Part shown: positions 7,451-14,881 of the stretch, one piece after another
Layout of the letters: each line of letters begins with the position of its first letter
Numbering within the stretch: the stretch's first letter is position 1
Assembly (NCBI GenBank): GCA_020718525.1
Contig: DYRX01000049.1
Span: forward strand, 1-17,126
DNA: 17,126 bases
Direction: 5' to 3'
Origin: Victivallis vadensis
GTDB lineage: Bacteria; Verrucomicrobiota; Lentisphaeria; Victivallales; GWF2-50-93
Position numbers and translations under genes: made by a program
Notes under the pieces: generated by a model
What the model was told of the DNA's origin: nothing
Seen by the model: only the letters and a program-made list of their open reading frames with translations
Databases searched by the model: none

Positions 7451-7493
7451 GTTCCGACCGAGAGGCGACATGAATGTCGTCCGAGGAAGGAAC
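7451..7493. repeat. Imperfect palindrome centred on CGACATGAATGTCG
   Basis: A perfect inner stem, CGACAT/ATGTCG (7466-7471 and 7474-7479), is extended outward by partly matching arms. These begin with GTTCC (7451-7455) and end with GGAAC (7489-7493). It is part of the repeat mosaic between murC and the flavoprotein gene. It could be a protein-binding palindrome, but its surroundings favour a mobile repeat fragment. Confidence 0.45.
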
Positions 7494-7539
7494 GGAGAAA
7501 TACAGCCCAAAGATGCCCGTCCTTGGATTGCGGAATGAA

Positions 7540-7593
7540 GTATGGCTCTTCCGCCGAAAGAGTCCCGTGCCACTTTCGGCGAAAGTGGCATAC
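7540..7593. repeat. Composite two-hairpin structure
   Basis: An outer 5-bp stem, GTATG/CATAC (7540-7544 and 7589-7593), can enclose a small hairpin at 7546-7562 (CTCTT/AAGAG with GCCG core). Alternatively, a perfect 10-bp hairpin forms at 7568-7590 (TGCCACTTTC, loop GGC, GAAAGTGGCA). It begins about 25 bp beyond the 3' end of the flavoprotein gene. Neither strand has a following T-run, so termination by the intrinsic mechanism is doubtful. Confidence 0.5.
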
Positions 7594-7617
7594 TGAGCTG
7601 AAGCAGAGACAGATGTA

Positions 7618-8193
7618 TCAGGCTCTCAGCTTTTTGCATGTTCCAGCAATTCTTGCTCCGAGATCCGCCATATTGTCCATGCCTTCCTTGTCGTTCAGAA
7701 CCTCCCCTGTTTCCCGTCCGAAGGCGAAGTTCCAGTAGCTTGAGCCCACCACGAGCATCGAGCTTATCAGGAAGAAGTGGTTCATCGTGTCGAACGTGTG
7801 GATTGCTCCGCCCCTGCGCAGAGCGACGACTGCCGCACCTATCTTATCTTTTAGGAGGCTCCCGTTGCCCCTTGTCACAAAGCCCATGCGGTCAATGAGA
7901 GCCTTCATTTCGGAGCTGACATCCGCGAAATAGGTTGGACTGCCCAGAATGATTATGTCGGATTCAATCGCTTTCCTGATGCATTCGTTGACGCAGTCCG
8001 ACGTGATCACACAGCGTGAGTCAAGCGTCTCCCTGCATTTACAGCAGGCAAGACAGCCGCGCACGGGCTTGCCTCCGACGTGGACGAGTTCAGTTTGGAT
8101 TCCTGCGGCGGCGATTTCATTCAAAACCTTGCGCAGGAGAAGAGATGTGTTTCCGTTCTCCCTTGGACTTCCGTTGAATGCGACAGCCTTCAT
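7618..8193 (-). CDS. Flavodoxin-fold NAD(P)H reductase with Fe-S-type cysteine motif
   Basis: This 191-aa protein belongs to the flavodoxin-like FMN reductase / iron-sulfur flavoprotein superfamily. The FMN phosphate loop GSPRENGNTS is at residues 8-17, and the GSPTYFADVS stretch (84-93) matches the second FMN-contact loop. Cysteines 47, 50, 53 and 61 are spaced C-x2-C-x2-C-x7-C, which fits the compact motif described for Isf-type iron-sulfur flavoproteins; Cys51 is extra. The likely role is two-electron transfer to small acceptors or oxygen species in the cytoplasm; the substrate is unknown. The ATG overlaps the stop of the upstream Wzc-like kinase gene by 4 bp (ATGA), so the two are co-transcribed and probably translationally coupled. 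That pairing is unusual. It may equally be an NADPH-dependent reductase without a cluster. Confidence 0.8.
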   Translation of the reverse strand: MKAVAFNGSPRENGNTSLLLRKVLNEIAAAGIQTELVHVGGKPVRGCLACCKCRETLDSRCVITSDCVNECIRKAIESDIIILGSPTYFADVSSEMKALIDRMGFVTRGNGSLLKDKIGAAVVALRRGGAIHTFDTMNHFFLISSMLVVGSSYWNFAFGRETGEVLNDKEGMDNMADLGARIAGTCKKLRA

Positions 8194-10247
8194 ATATTGC
8201 CTTTTTCGTGTTTATAGCCATATCCGTAGCCGTATCTGTAGCCGGCTTTGCCAGATTTCAAAACAACATCGAAAGATAGCTGGTTGATGACGACCCCGAG
8301 AACCTTGGTGTGATTTTTCTTGAGGGTATGTAGAGCTCTAAGGAGCAGATGCCTCGATGTCGTGTCAGACTGGTAGATGAGTACAGTTCCATCGGTGACG
8401 GTGCTGATGATGCTGGAGTCGGAGACTGGAATGGTGGGCGGCGTATCAACGATGATGAAATCGTATTTGGGTCTAAGCTCCTGTATGAGATCTCTGAATT
8501 CATTCGAGAGAAGCAGTTCCGTCGGGTTTGGCGGGAGCGTTCCGCATGTGATGATGTTGAGGTTGTCAACGCCGGGGGTTTCAATGAGTTTTTCCCATTT
8601 TGAATTTCCCAGCAGGACATCTGTGAAAGTTCTTATTGCGTCATTTGCCTTGGCAGTTCCGACAAGGATGTCGCTGAGTCCCGGCTTTTCGCTTATTTTG
8701 AAGAGGTTGGCTATCTGCGGTCTGCGCATGTCTGCCTCCAGGAGCAGAGTAACTTTGCCCATTTGCGCCAGCGAAATTGCAAGGTTGGTGGATGTGAGAG
8801 TCTTTCCCTCCCGGGGACTCGTGCTGGTGATTTCAATCACAACGCCTTCATTTTTTTGCGTCCCCAGCGCAAACTGAATGTTTGTACGCAGTGTCCTGTA
8901 CGCCTCGGCGGTCATCGAGAGGATGTCGAAATTAAAAAGAATTTTCTTGTCCAAATCAAGGGGCGGATCGCCACCGTTGAAGGGAAGGAACGAAAACAAG
9001 AAGCGTCTGAGTATTTTAAGGGGTCTGAAGAAAAACCAGTCTTTGCGCCCCTGGTCTCCTATCAGAGGGATATGGGCGATCACCGGCAAACCTGTGATCC
9101 GTTCGACGTCTTCGATTTTTCCAATGGAGGTGTCCAGCCCCTCCCAAACAAACGCATACGCACAGCCAAGTATGATGCCGAATATTGCTCCGGCAAGCAC
9201 CATTGTGAACTCCTTCGGTCTGAGCTTGGATGCGTAATTGGCTTTGGATACGAGCTGAACCTCGTCTTTCGACTTTGTTTTTTTCGCCTCGAAATCAATC
9301 TCGGCCTTCATAAGGTATTCGCCAAGGGTCTTGCGCATCTCCTGCTTGAGCTCCCATTCGGCAAGGTTGTCGTCATAGCTCTGCTTCGTCTCGGGAAATT
9401 TTGACAACTGCTCTTCTATCAGAGCTATAAGCTGTTTCTGCTTGACTATGCGGGGGTGGGTGGGCTGGTAGGTCTGACTTAGCCTGTCAAGCTCGATGCG
9501 GAGCGCCGTAAGCTCATCCTGATATCTCTGCACAGAACCGAGATTGGCAGTCTCCTCGTGTGATTTTTCTAGGCTTATCTTGTTCTGATCCAGCTCACTG
9601 CGCACCACATCGAGACGTCCTTTGATGAAATCCTGCGTCTCCTTCGCGTCCTGAGTCTTGCACTTCCAGAAATCGGCGCGGTACGCAATCGCTACCAGGT
9701 TGCTGACGGCTATTGCAACATCAGGATATTCGCAGTCGCATTTTATCAGAATTATGTCGCTCGTCCTTAGCGGCTCAATTCTGAGCATTCCTCTCAATGC
9801 GTCCGTGCTCAAACTGCCAATGAAAGTTTTTTCATCCCCATCGAAACTCAGTTTCTTTATTTCTGCGATTTCTTCTTCGGTGTAGTAGATGGATTCGTTT
9901 TTGTCGCGCAGTACCTTGCTTTGATCCCCGTAGCGGAGGAAGCTGAGGACATTGGAAAGAATCTCGTCCTTGCTGATGATGAGCTCGATCTCGGAGCTTA
10001 TGCTGTTCGAGGGTCCGGCGCCGTACCAGGTGATCTGGGCGCCCTCGATAGTCGCCATGGGAGACCTGGCAGAAATTCGCACGCGGCTTTCCGCCTGATA
10101 CATCGGCTTCTGCCTGAGCGTGTAGGCGACAGTCGCCGAGAGCGTGAGAAGAAAAACGAGCAAAATCTGGACGAAATGCTTGTTCAGTATCAGCCAGTAG
10201 TCGGTGATGTCAATGTTCAACAATTTGTCGTCAAAATTATTTTGCAT
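8190..10247 (-). CDS. Wzc-like polysaccharide co-polymerase / BY-type tyrosine kinase
   Basis: This inner-membrane protein controls polysaccharide chain length and export through a cytoplasmic tyrosine autokinase. In the 685-aa reading a Wzz-type N-terminus has membrane helix 1 at about 24-43. A long periplasmic region includes coiled coil at about 200-330, and helix 2 is at about 348-368. The kinase domain follows: Walker A STSPREGKT (475-483), Walker A' LLEADMRRP (502-510, Glu replacing the usual first Asp), and Walker B DFIIVDTPP (596-604). A C-terminal cluster of five tyrosines (670, 672, 674, 676, 678) alternates with Gly/Arg and is the usual autophosphorylation tail. I prefer the ATG at 10247 although its ribosome-binding site is weak. 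A GTG at 10346 would lengthen the protein by 33 aa, but that stretch contains the promoter candidate. Its outer-membrane partner gene lies at 12579 on the other strand. Confidence 0.92.
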   Translation of the reverse strand: MQNNFDDKLLNIDITDYWLILNKHFVQILLVFLLTLSATVAYTLRQKPMYQAESRVRISARSPMATIEGAQITWYGAGPSNSISSEIELIISKDEILSNVLSFLRYGDQSKVLRDKNESIYYTEEEIAEIKKLSFDGDEKTFIGSLSTDALRGMLRIEPLRTSDIILIKCDCEYPDVAIAVSNLVAIAYRADFWKCKTQDAKETQDFIKGRLDVVRSELDQNKISLEKSHEETANLGSVQRYQDELTALRIELDRLSQTYQPTHPRIVKQKQLIALIEEQLSKFPETKQSYDDNLAEWELKQEMRKTLGEYLMKAEIDFEAKKTKSKDEVQLVSKANYASKLRPKEFTMVLAGAIFGIILGCAYAFVWEGLDTSIGKIEDVERITGLPVIAHIPLIGDQGRKDWFFFRPLKILRRFLFSFLPFNGGDPPLDLDKKILFNFDILSMTAEAYRTLRTNIQFALGTQKNEGVVIEITSTSPREGKTLTSTNLAISLAQMGKVTLLLEADMRRPQIANLFKISEKPGLSDILVGTAKANDAIRTFTDVLLGNSKWEKLIETPGVDNLNIITCGTLPPNPTELLLSNEFRDLIQELRPKYDFIIVDTPPTIPVSDSSIISTVTDGTVLIYQSDTTSRHLLLRALHTLKKNHTKVLGVVINQLSFDVVLKSGKAGYRYGYGYGYKHEKGNI

Positions 10248-10314
10248 CGCCGTATCTTTCGAATCCTGTAATTTTGCGCTATAAAACGCCTTAGGCTTGA
10301 TTTTCCCCTGCGAT

Positions 10315-10342
10315 AAGATAACTTGAGTTTGCCGTCTTTCAA
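10315..10342 (-). promoter_or_regulatory. Candidate sigma70-type promoter for the kinase/flavoprotein genes
   Basis: Reading leftward there is TTGAAA (10342-10337), a 16-base spacer and TATCTT (10320-10315). The implied start leaves a leader of roughly 60 bases before the ATG at 10247. The region is the divergent gap between the kinase gene and the aminotransferase gene. The match is by eye only. Confidence 0.4.
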
Positions 10343-10375
10343 ACACAAAGATGCATTTTTTGTAAAAGAGCGCCT

Positions 10376-11428
10376 ATGATAGAAAAGATTTTTCACTCGA
10401 TGCCTAGTCTCGGAGAAGACGACGCCGAATCTTTGGCAAAACAGATTTCGAAGTCTTTCCTCACGCACGGACCGACTGCCGAGGCGCTTGCGTCGTCGTG
10501 CGCACTCAGACTCGGGAAAAAATGGGGCATAGCCCTGCAGAGCGGCACGGACGCGATCGCCACCGCCCTGATTATCCTGAAAAAAGGCAAATCTGCGAAG
10601 TTCGCAGTTCCCTCCTATATCTGCTCGTCTCCTCTTGACGCCGCGTCCGTCGCCGGGCTTTCGCCGCTTCCGATTGACATAGACAGGGAGACGCTTGCGA
10701 TCTCGCCCGATCTGGTGAATGAAAGGAATGACATAAAAATTGTCCTGGGCGCACACCTCTTTGGAATTCCCGCCAATTTGAACAGGATAGAAAACGCGGA
10801 TCTCATAGAGGACTGCGCGCAGACATTGGCTGTGAAAAACTCTGACGGACAGCTTGTCGGCGCCTCGGGAAAGATTTCCGTTTGCTCTTTCTATGCGACG
10901 AAGCTTCTGGCAAGCGGGCACGGGGGACTCATTGCCGGGAACGACGAATCATTGAAGGCAAAGGCCATGGATCTGCTTGTACACGACAAAAGGGACAGAT
11001 GGAGGCCCCGCCTGCATTATCTGATGTCGGATCTTGCCGCGGCGCTAGGGAAGAGCCAGATTGCAAAGCTCGACGACTTCATTTCGGCGCGCCGTCGGAT
11101 TGCCCGGCGCTTTTCAGCCGCGCTTGGAGAGATGCCTCATCCAAGGAGCGTCTTTTCGCGCTTTATCGTGGTGTCGGCAAAAAAAAATGGCGCGGACGAT
11201 CTGATACGCAAATTCGAGCTGAAGGGGATTGAAGCGAAGCACCCGGTTTTTCTGCCGCTCTACAAGCTTCTGCGCATGCCGGATCGCAGTTTTCCCAACG
11301 CGGCGTGGGCTCATATGAACATTGTGTCGGTTCCGATTTATCCTTCGATGAAGGAGGATTTCATATTGCGGACAGAGGAATTTCTTTCGGAGAATAAAAA
11401 TGAAATGCGTTGCTGGCCACCAGCCTAA
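10376..11428 (+). CDS. DegT/DnrJ/EryC1-family (sugar) aminotransferase
   Basis: This is a PLP-dependent, fold-type I enzyme of the family that usually transaminates nucleotide-linked keto-sugars for cell-surface polysaccharides. At 350 aa it is near family size. Visible features are the PLP phosphate-binding SGTDA (residues 56-60), the PLP-contacting E-D in LIEDCAQT (143-150), and the Schiff-base lysine K176 in SFYATKLLASGHGG, the expected S-F-x-x-x-K ... G-x-G-G pattern. The start is the ATG at 10376 with only a weak purine stretch (AAAAGAG) upstream. The stop overlaps the next gene by 29 bp, so the two genes are expressed together. The sugar substrate cannot be told from sequence. Some family members are dehydratases, but these have His in place of the lysine. 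Confidence 0.85.
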   Translation: MIEKIFHSMPSLGEDDAESLAKQISKSFLTHGPTAEALASSCALRLGKKWGIALQSGTDAIATALIILKKGKSAKFAVPSYICSSPLDAASVAGLSPLPIDIDRETLAISPDLVNERNDIKIVLGAHLFGIPANLNRIENADLIEDCAQTLAVKNSDGQLVGASGKISVCSFYATKLLASGHGGLIAGNDESLKAKAMDLLVHDKRDRWRPRLHYLMSDLAAALGKSQIAKLDDFISARRRIARRFSAALGEMPHPRSVFSRFIVVSAKKNGADDLIRKFELKGIEAKHPVFLPLYKLLRMPDRSFPNAAWAHMNIVSVPIYPSMKEDFILRTEEFLSENKNEMRCWPPA

Positions 11429-12107
11429 TCTTTATCCCTACGGCGGTTTTTTTGCGAAATTGGCAAGCGTTGACTTTTTTGTCATCGTTGACAACACGCA
11501 GTATGTGAAGAAGGAGTACCACAACAGAAACAGACTGAAGCTTCTCGACGGGGAGGCGCACTGGATCAGCATTCCAGTGCTGAGCTCCGGAAGGTTCACC
11601 CAGAAAATATGCGAAGTAGAGATCGCGCCTTCCTCTGATTGGAGAAGAGTGCACCTGCGGACCATGAGCGCCAACTACAGGAGGGCGGAGCACTTCGGCG
11701 ATTTTTTCCCCGTGATGGAATCTCTACTCGCAAGAGACTGGACGCATCTTGCAGATTTCAACATAGCCTTCATACGGGAGGTCATGGATTTCCTCTCCAT
11801 CCGCACACCCGTCGCGAGAGCGGGCGAACTCGGCATTTCAGGAAAAGCCAGCGAGCTGATTTTGGACATTTGTAGAAAAAGCTCATCTGGCGCCTATCTT
11901 CATGGAAAGCACAGCAGGGACTACGTTGACTTTGGCATGCTTGAATCCAACGGCATTTCAAACCTGATCCAGGACTTCACACCGATTCCATACAGGCAGA
12001 CTATTGAGCCTTTCATTCCAAATCTCTCGGTCTTGGACATGCTTTTCAACCTCGGAAAGAATGCTTTTGACGTGATTATGCAAGGAAACACCGTCAGCAG
12101 TCCTTGA
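11400..12107 (+). CDS. WbqC-family protein
   Basis: This 235-aa protein shows the hallmark N-terminus of the WbqC-like family: a GHQPNLYPYGGFFAKLASVD stretch (residues 6-25), then FVIVDNTQYVKKEYHNRNRL and a WISIPV strand. Members occur in O-antigen and other polysaccharide clusters and beside DegT aminotransferases. They are thought to act in amino-sugar modification, but their reaction is not firmly established as far as I know. The gene starts inside the 3' end of the aminotransferase gene (29-bp overlap, different frame), strong evidence that they share a pathway. It has no signal peptide or membrane span, so it is cytoplasmic. Confidence 0.85.
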   Translation: MKCVAGHQPNLYPYGGFFAKLASVDFFVIVDNTQYVKKEYHNRNRLKLLDGEAHWISIPVLSSGRFTQKICEVEIAPSSDWRRVHLRTMSANYRRAEHFGDFFPVMESLLARDWTHLADFNIAFIREVMDFLSIRTPVARAGELGISGKASELILDICRKSSSGAYLHGKHSRDYVDFGMLESNGISNLIQDFTPIPYRQTIEPFIPNLSVLDMLFNLGKNAFDVIMQGNTVSSP

Positions 12108-12131
12108 ATTTTCCCGATTTTTGATTATACT
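12104..12131 (+). promoter_or_regulatory. Candidate promoter for the response regulator / export operon
   Basis: TTGAAT (12104-12109), a 16-base spacer and TATACT (12126-12131) give a good sigma70-like match. It begins at the stop codon of the WbqC-family gene and lies about 30 bp before the response-regulator ATG. It would allow the regulator and export genes to be expressed apart from the aminotransferase pair. Confidence 0.5.
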
Positions 12132-12160
12132 TGTAGCATGGGAAATAAATGAGGTGCTAG

Positions 12161-12547
12161 ATGATCAGCAAAAAAAGAAGCCCCAAAATTGTGGTGGTTG
12201 ACGATGACGAGCAGGTACTTTCCCTGCTCAAACGCCTTCTAGAAAACAACGGCATAGAATCTGTCACTTGCACTTCGGCCGTCGAGGCTCTCTCTGTAAT
12301 AGAATCTAGTCCCAGCGTCAGGCTGGTACTCCTCGACATCAGCATGCCCGAGGTAAGCGGCATAGAGCTTCTCGAGCGCGTCCACAAGCTGACTCCATCC
12401 ATACACGTGATAATGATCACAGGTCTGACCGACATTGAAATTGCGAAGCAGTGCATGACTTTGGGCGCGAAGGACTATATCACAAAGCCTTTCGATCTCG
12501 AATATCTTCAGACCAGCGTCATGTCCGAAATCATCCCGCTTTTGTGA
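12161..12547 (+). CDS. Stand-alone receiver-domain response regulator
   Basis: The 128-aa protein is a single CheY-like receiver domain with no output domain. Acidic pocket D14-D15-D16, phospho-acceptor D59 (VLLDISMP), T87 and K109 (KP motif) are all present, so it should be phosphorylatable. The ATG has GAGG about 6 bases upstream, and a promoter-like pair precedes it. No histidine kinase is in the window. Position directly before the polysaccharide export genes suggests it tunes their activity by protein-protein contact, since it has no DNA-binding part. The partner is unknown. Confidence 0.88.
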   Translation: MISKKRSPKIVVVDDDEQVLSLLKRLLENNGIESVTCTSAVEALSVIESSPSVRLVLLDISMPEVSGIELLERVHKLTPSIHVIMITGLTDIEIAKQCMTLGAKDYITKPFDLEYLQTSVMSEIIPLL

Positions 12548-12578
12548 AAACTGAAACAAACGACAGCTACTTGACATA

Positions 12579-13802
12579 ATGAGAAAACTCGGCAAAACAG
12601 GACTGCAATTTAATATGTTCCATCTGGGAGCGATGCCGCCAGTTCTGGCACTCATCCTGTTGCTGTCTTTTATTTCCGGCTGTTCAAGCACCGGCGCTAA
12701 GACGGAGCCAGACACAGCCAAGCCGTCTGCTTCCGCCATCGTTGCACCTGACGCGCAACAAAATCAGACACCTTCCCCGGAAACTGCGGCGCAGAAAACT
12801 CCGCAAAGCGACGAGCTCGACGCGAAGTACGACCAAATCCTAAAAAAAATAATGGCGAAGCAGAAGGCGGAGGAGGAGGCAAAAGATGCGAAGCCGGAGG
12901 CGTACAGGCTTAGAAAGGGAGATTCTGTCGAGGTTTCTGTGCTCGATGAACTCGAAATGACGCGTAATGTGAGTGTGATCCCGGACGGATCTATCACCTA
13001 CCTTCTTGTCGGAGAAATCCCTGCCGAAGGCAAGACCGTCGCCGAGCTGAGAATGGAAATCCAGAACAAGCTTTCCGGCTTTTTTGTCAATCCAAGGGTC
13101 AGCGTGATACTCAGCAAAATTTCAAAGCAGGAAGAAGAGAAAAGAACGATCTCGATAGTTGGCGCAGTCCAAAGTCCGGGCGAAATTCAAATAACAGACA
13201 AGGACAGGGTAATTGACGTAATTGCCAAAGCAGGCGGACTGCTCTACATAAACGACTGGATGGGAGGACGCACCGTCGCTAATCTCAAGGCGTCATACAT
13301 TTCCAGAAAAGGAGTCAAGCTTGATGTTGACTTCGACAAGCTTCTCAGAATAGGGGACATGAATTTCAACGTTCCTGTCGAAAATGGAGACTTCATCTAT
13401 ATTGCAGATGCCGAAAGCAGCTCGATTTTCATTCTCGGCGAAGTTTACAATCCGCAGTTGATCCCCTACAACAGGGATATTTCGCTCGTGGAAGCCCTCT
13501 CAAGAAGCGGAGGCTTCACGCACAAGGCGGAGAAATCAAGAGTAATCGTCCTGCGCGATTCGGGCCTCGGAAACGAATTCGTCTATGTTGATGTCGAATC
13601 TCTTCTTTACGGGGACAAAGAGGAGCAGAACATGATACTCAAGGCAGGCGACATTGTCTATGTTCCGGAACAGGGGCTCAGCGAATGGTCGCGCTACGCC
13701 GAATATCTTATGGTCTTCGGAAGCCTGCTTCTCCAGGGCTACGAGATCAGGGACCAGGTCAGATTCCCGAGGCTGAACAGGAGAGACGAGTATTTCCATT
13801 AA
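12579..13802 (+). CDS. Wza-like outer-membrane polysaccharide export lipoprotein
   Basis: This is an OPX-family protein that forms the outer-membrane channel for an exported polysaccharide, working with the Wzc-like kinase. The 407-aa protein begins with a signal sequence and a lipobox ending I-S-G-C35, so it should be lipid-anchored. Residues 37-108 are a low-complexity Pro/Ala/Gln/Lys linker, unusually long for the family. The polysaccharide export domain covers about 108-180 (YRLRKGDSVEVSV, then PDGSITYLLVGEI). Two SLBB-type beta-grasp domains follow at about 188-278 and 283-363. The C-terminal segment 369-390 is a candidate amphipathic helix like that forming the Wza pore. The start ATG is chosen because it supplies the signal peptide; its ribosome-binding site is weak. 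The next gene starts 20 bp after the stop. Confidence 0.9.
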   Translation: MRKLGKTGLQFNMFHLGAMPPVLALILLLSFISGCSSTGAKTEPDTAKPSASAIVAPDAQQNQTPSPETAAQKTPQSDELDAKYDQILKKIMAKQKAEEEAKDAKPEAYRLRKGDSVEVSVLDELEMTRNVSVIPDGSITYLLVGEIPAEGKTVAELRMEIQNKLSGFFVNPRVSVILSKISKQEEEKRTISIVGAVQSPGEIQITDKDRVIDVIAKAGGLLYINDWMGGRTVANLKASYISRKGVKLDVDFDKLLRIGDMNFNVPVENGDFIYIADAESSSIFILGEVYNPQLIPYNRDISLVEALSRSGGFTHKAEKSRVIVLRDSGLGNEFVYVDVESLLYGDKEEQNMILKAGDIVYVPEQGLSEWSRYAEYLMVFGSLLLQGYEIRDQVRFPRLNRRDEYFH

Positions 13803-13822
13803 AACCTATAAAGAACGAACGG

Positions 13823-14881
13823 ATGATCATTCTTCCGCAAAGCTGGTTTGACAAATATTGCACTGCGCTGGCGATTTCCTTCGTCTCGAGCGCGGCTCTC
13901 ACATTCCTTTCCATTCATCTTTTCAGGCGGCTCGGAGTCATGGATGCCCCTGACGAACGGAAAATTCATAAAGCCCCCGTGCCAAGAATGGGAGGCATCG
14001 CAATTTTCATCGGATTTGTGCTTCCGCTTCTCTTCATGCTTGACTTCAGCGGAGCACAGGAGGGCATCATAATCGGATCCTTCCTAGCACTGCTTATCGG
14101 TGCCGCAGACGACATTTGGAGAGTTCCCGCGCATTTCAAGCTTCTCTTCCTCTTCCTGATCACGTTTCTAATTTGGCACTTTGGAGTCGTCACCAATCTC
14201 CCCTTTGTCTTTGAAAATTTTCGCTCCATCTTCAACTTGGGGCTCACAATGCTTTGGCTCGCCGGAGTATGCAGTGCAATAAATGCACTGGATCACATGG
14301 ACGGACTTGCCGGCGGCATCGCCGCAATCGCTTCCTTTGCCTATCTTGCAGTCTCTTTGCAGACAGCGCAATGGGTCTGGGGCATGCTCGCGATCTCCCT
14401 CGCAGGCAGTCTACTTGGCTTTCTTGTGTTCAACAGACACCCCGCAAAAATCTTTATGGGCGACAGTGGAAGCTTCTTCCTGGGATTCAGCCTCGGAGCA
14501 ATTGGAATCATGGGAGGATGGTCTGAAAATTCCATTAAATCCGCTGTCATCCCCTTCGCCGTTCTAAGCATACCTGTCATGGATCTGCTTTATGTTATCG
14601 TAAACAGAAGAGTAGAAGGGACGACAAAATCCATCAAGGAGTCAATCATCTACTGCGGCAAAGACCATATAGGCCACAGATTCTGCGACCTGGGCTTTTC
14701 CCAGGTCAATTCAGTCAGAATAATCTACCTGGTCAGCATCACCGTCTCTGTCTCCGCGCTCGTGATCAGACAGACAGGACACTTCGAGTCATGCCTGCTT
14801 CTAGCACAAATATTTCTACTCTATTTTGTAATTTTCATACTAATGAGACACCCGGGACAGGAAAAAGCATGGAACAAATAA
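13823..14881 (+). CDS. WecA/MraY-family polyprenyl-phosphate sugar-1-phosphate transferase
   Basis: This multi-spanning inner-membrane enzyme transfers a sugar-1-phosphate from a UDP-sugar to undecaprenyl phosphate, starting polysaccharide assembly. The 352-aa protein has about 10 hydrophobic segments. Family motifs are in order: DAPDERKIHKAPVPRMGG (41-58), the catalytic D96-D97 (GAADD), NALDHMDGLAGG (154-165), MGDSGS (212-217) and DHIGHRF (281-287), the usual H-x-x-H-R loop. The NALDHMDG form differs slightly from the common N-x-x-N-x-x-D-G. I chose the ATG at 13823 because the frame upstream overlaps the export lipoprotein gene and carries no family sequence. It lies among export genes and away from mur genes, so WecA-like rather than MraY. 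The sugar is unknown. Confidence 0.9.
   Translation: MIILPQSWFDKYCTALAISFVSSAALTFLSIHLFRRLGVMDAPDERKIHKAPVPRMGGIAIFIGFVLPLLFMLDFSGAQEGIIIGSFLALLIGAADDIWRVPAHFKLLFLFLITFLIWHFGVVTNLPFVFENFRSIFNLGLTMLWLAGVCSAINALDHMDGLAGGIAAIASFAYLAVSLQTAQWVWGMLAISLAGSLLGFLVFNRHPAKIFMGDSGSFFLGFSLGAIGIMGGWSENSIKSAVIPFAVLSIPVMDLLYVIVNRRVEGTTKSIKESIIYCGKDHIGHRFCDLGFSQVNSVRIIYLVSITVSVSALVIRQTGHFESCLLLAQIFLLYFVIFILMRHPGQEKAWNK

Larger units (their letters stand above)
7148..7617. other. 470-bp gene-free mosaic of hairpins and dispersed repeats
   Basis: No convincing gene lies between murC and the flavoprotein gene. From left to right it holds the hairpin at 7189-7216, the TCGG-rich inverted repeat at 7222-7293, the 24-bp dispersed repeat at 7387-7410, an imperfect palindrome at 7451-7493 and a two-hairpin structure at 7540-7593. 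Small ORFs crossing it read repeat sequence. The region looks like a landing site for successive small non-coding elements. Confidence 0.6.

Noticed and set aside
7568..7590. Intrinsic terminator for the flavoprotein gene
   Set aside because: The stem is strong, but no run of T follows on either strand, so I list it only as a hairpin.
7376..7639. An 87-codon minus-strand ORF (and the similar 5710-5898 ORF) as small genes
   Set aside because: Both run through dispersed repeat sequence and share only the repeat-derived peptide end.
8763..9404. A 213-codon plus-strand frame inside the Wzc-like gene
   Set aside because: It is antisense to a convincing kinase/co-polymerase and has no domain features.
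10246..10346. GTG at 10346 as the start of the kinase
   Set aside because: No ribosome-binding site precedes it, the extra 33 residues show no family similarity, and a good promoter candidate lies within this stretch.
10217..10921. A 234-codon minus-strand frame across the aminotransferase start
   Set aside because: It is antisense to the DegT gene, is Arg-rich with no motif, and would read through the divergent promoter region.
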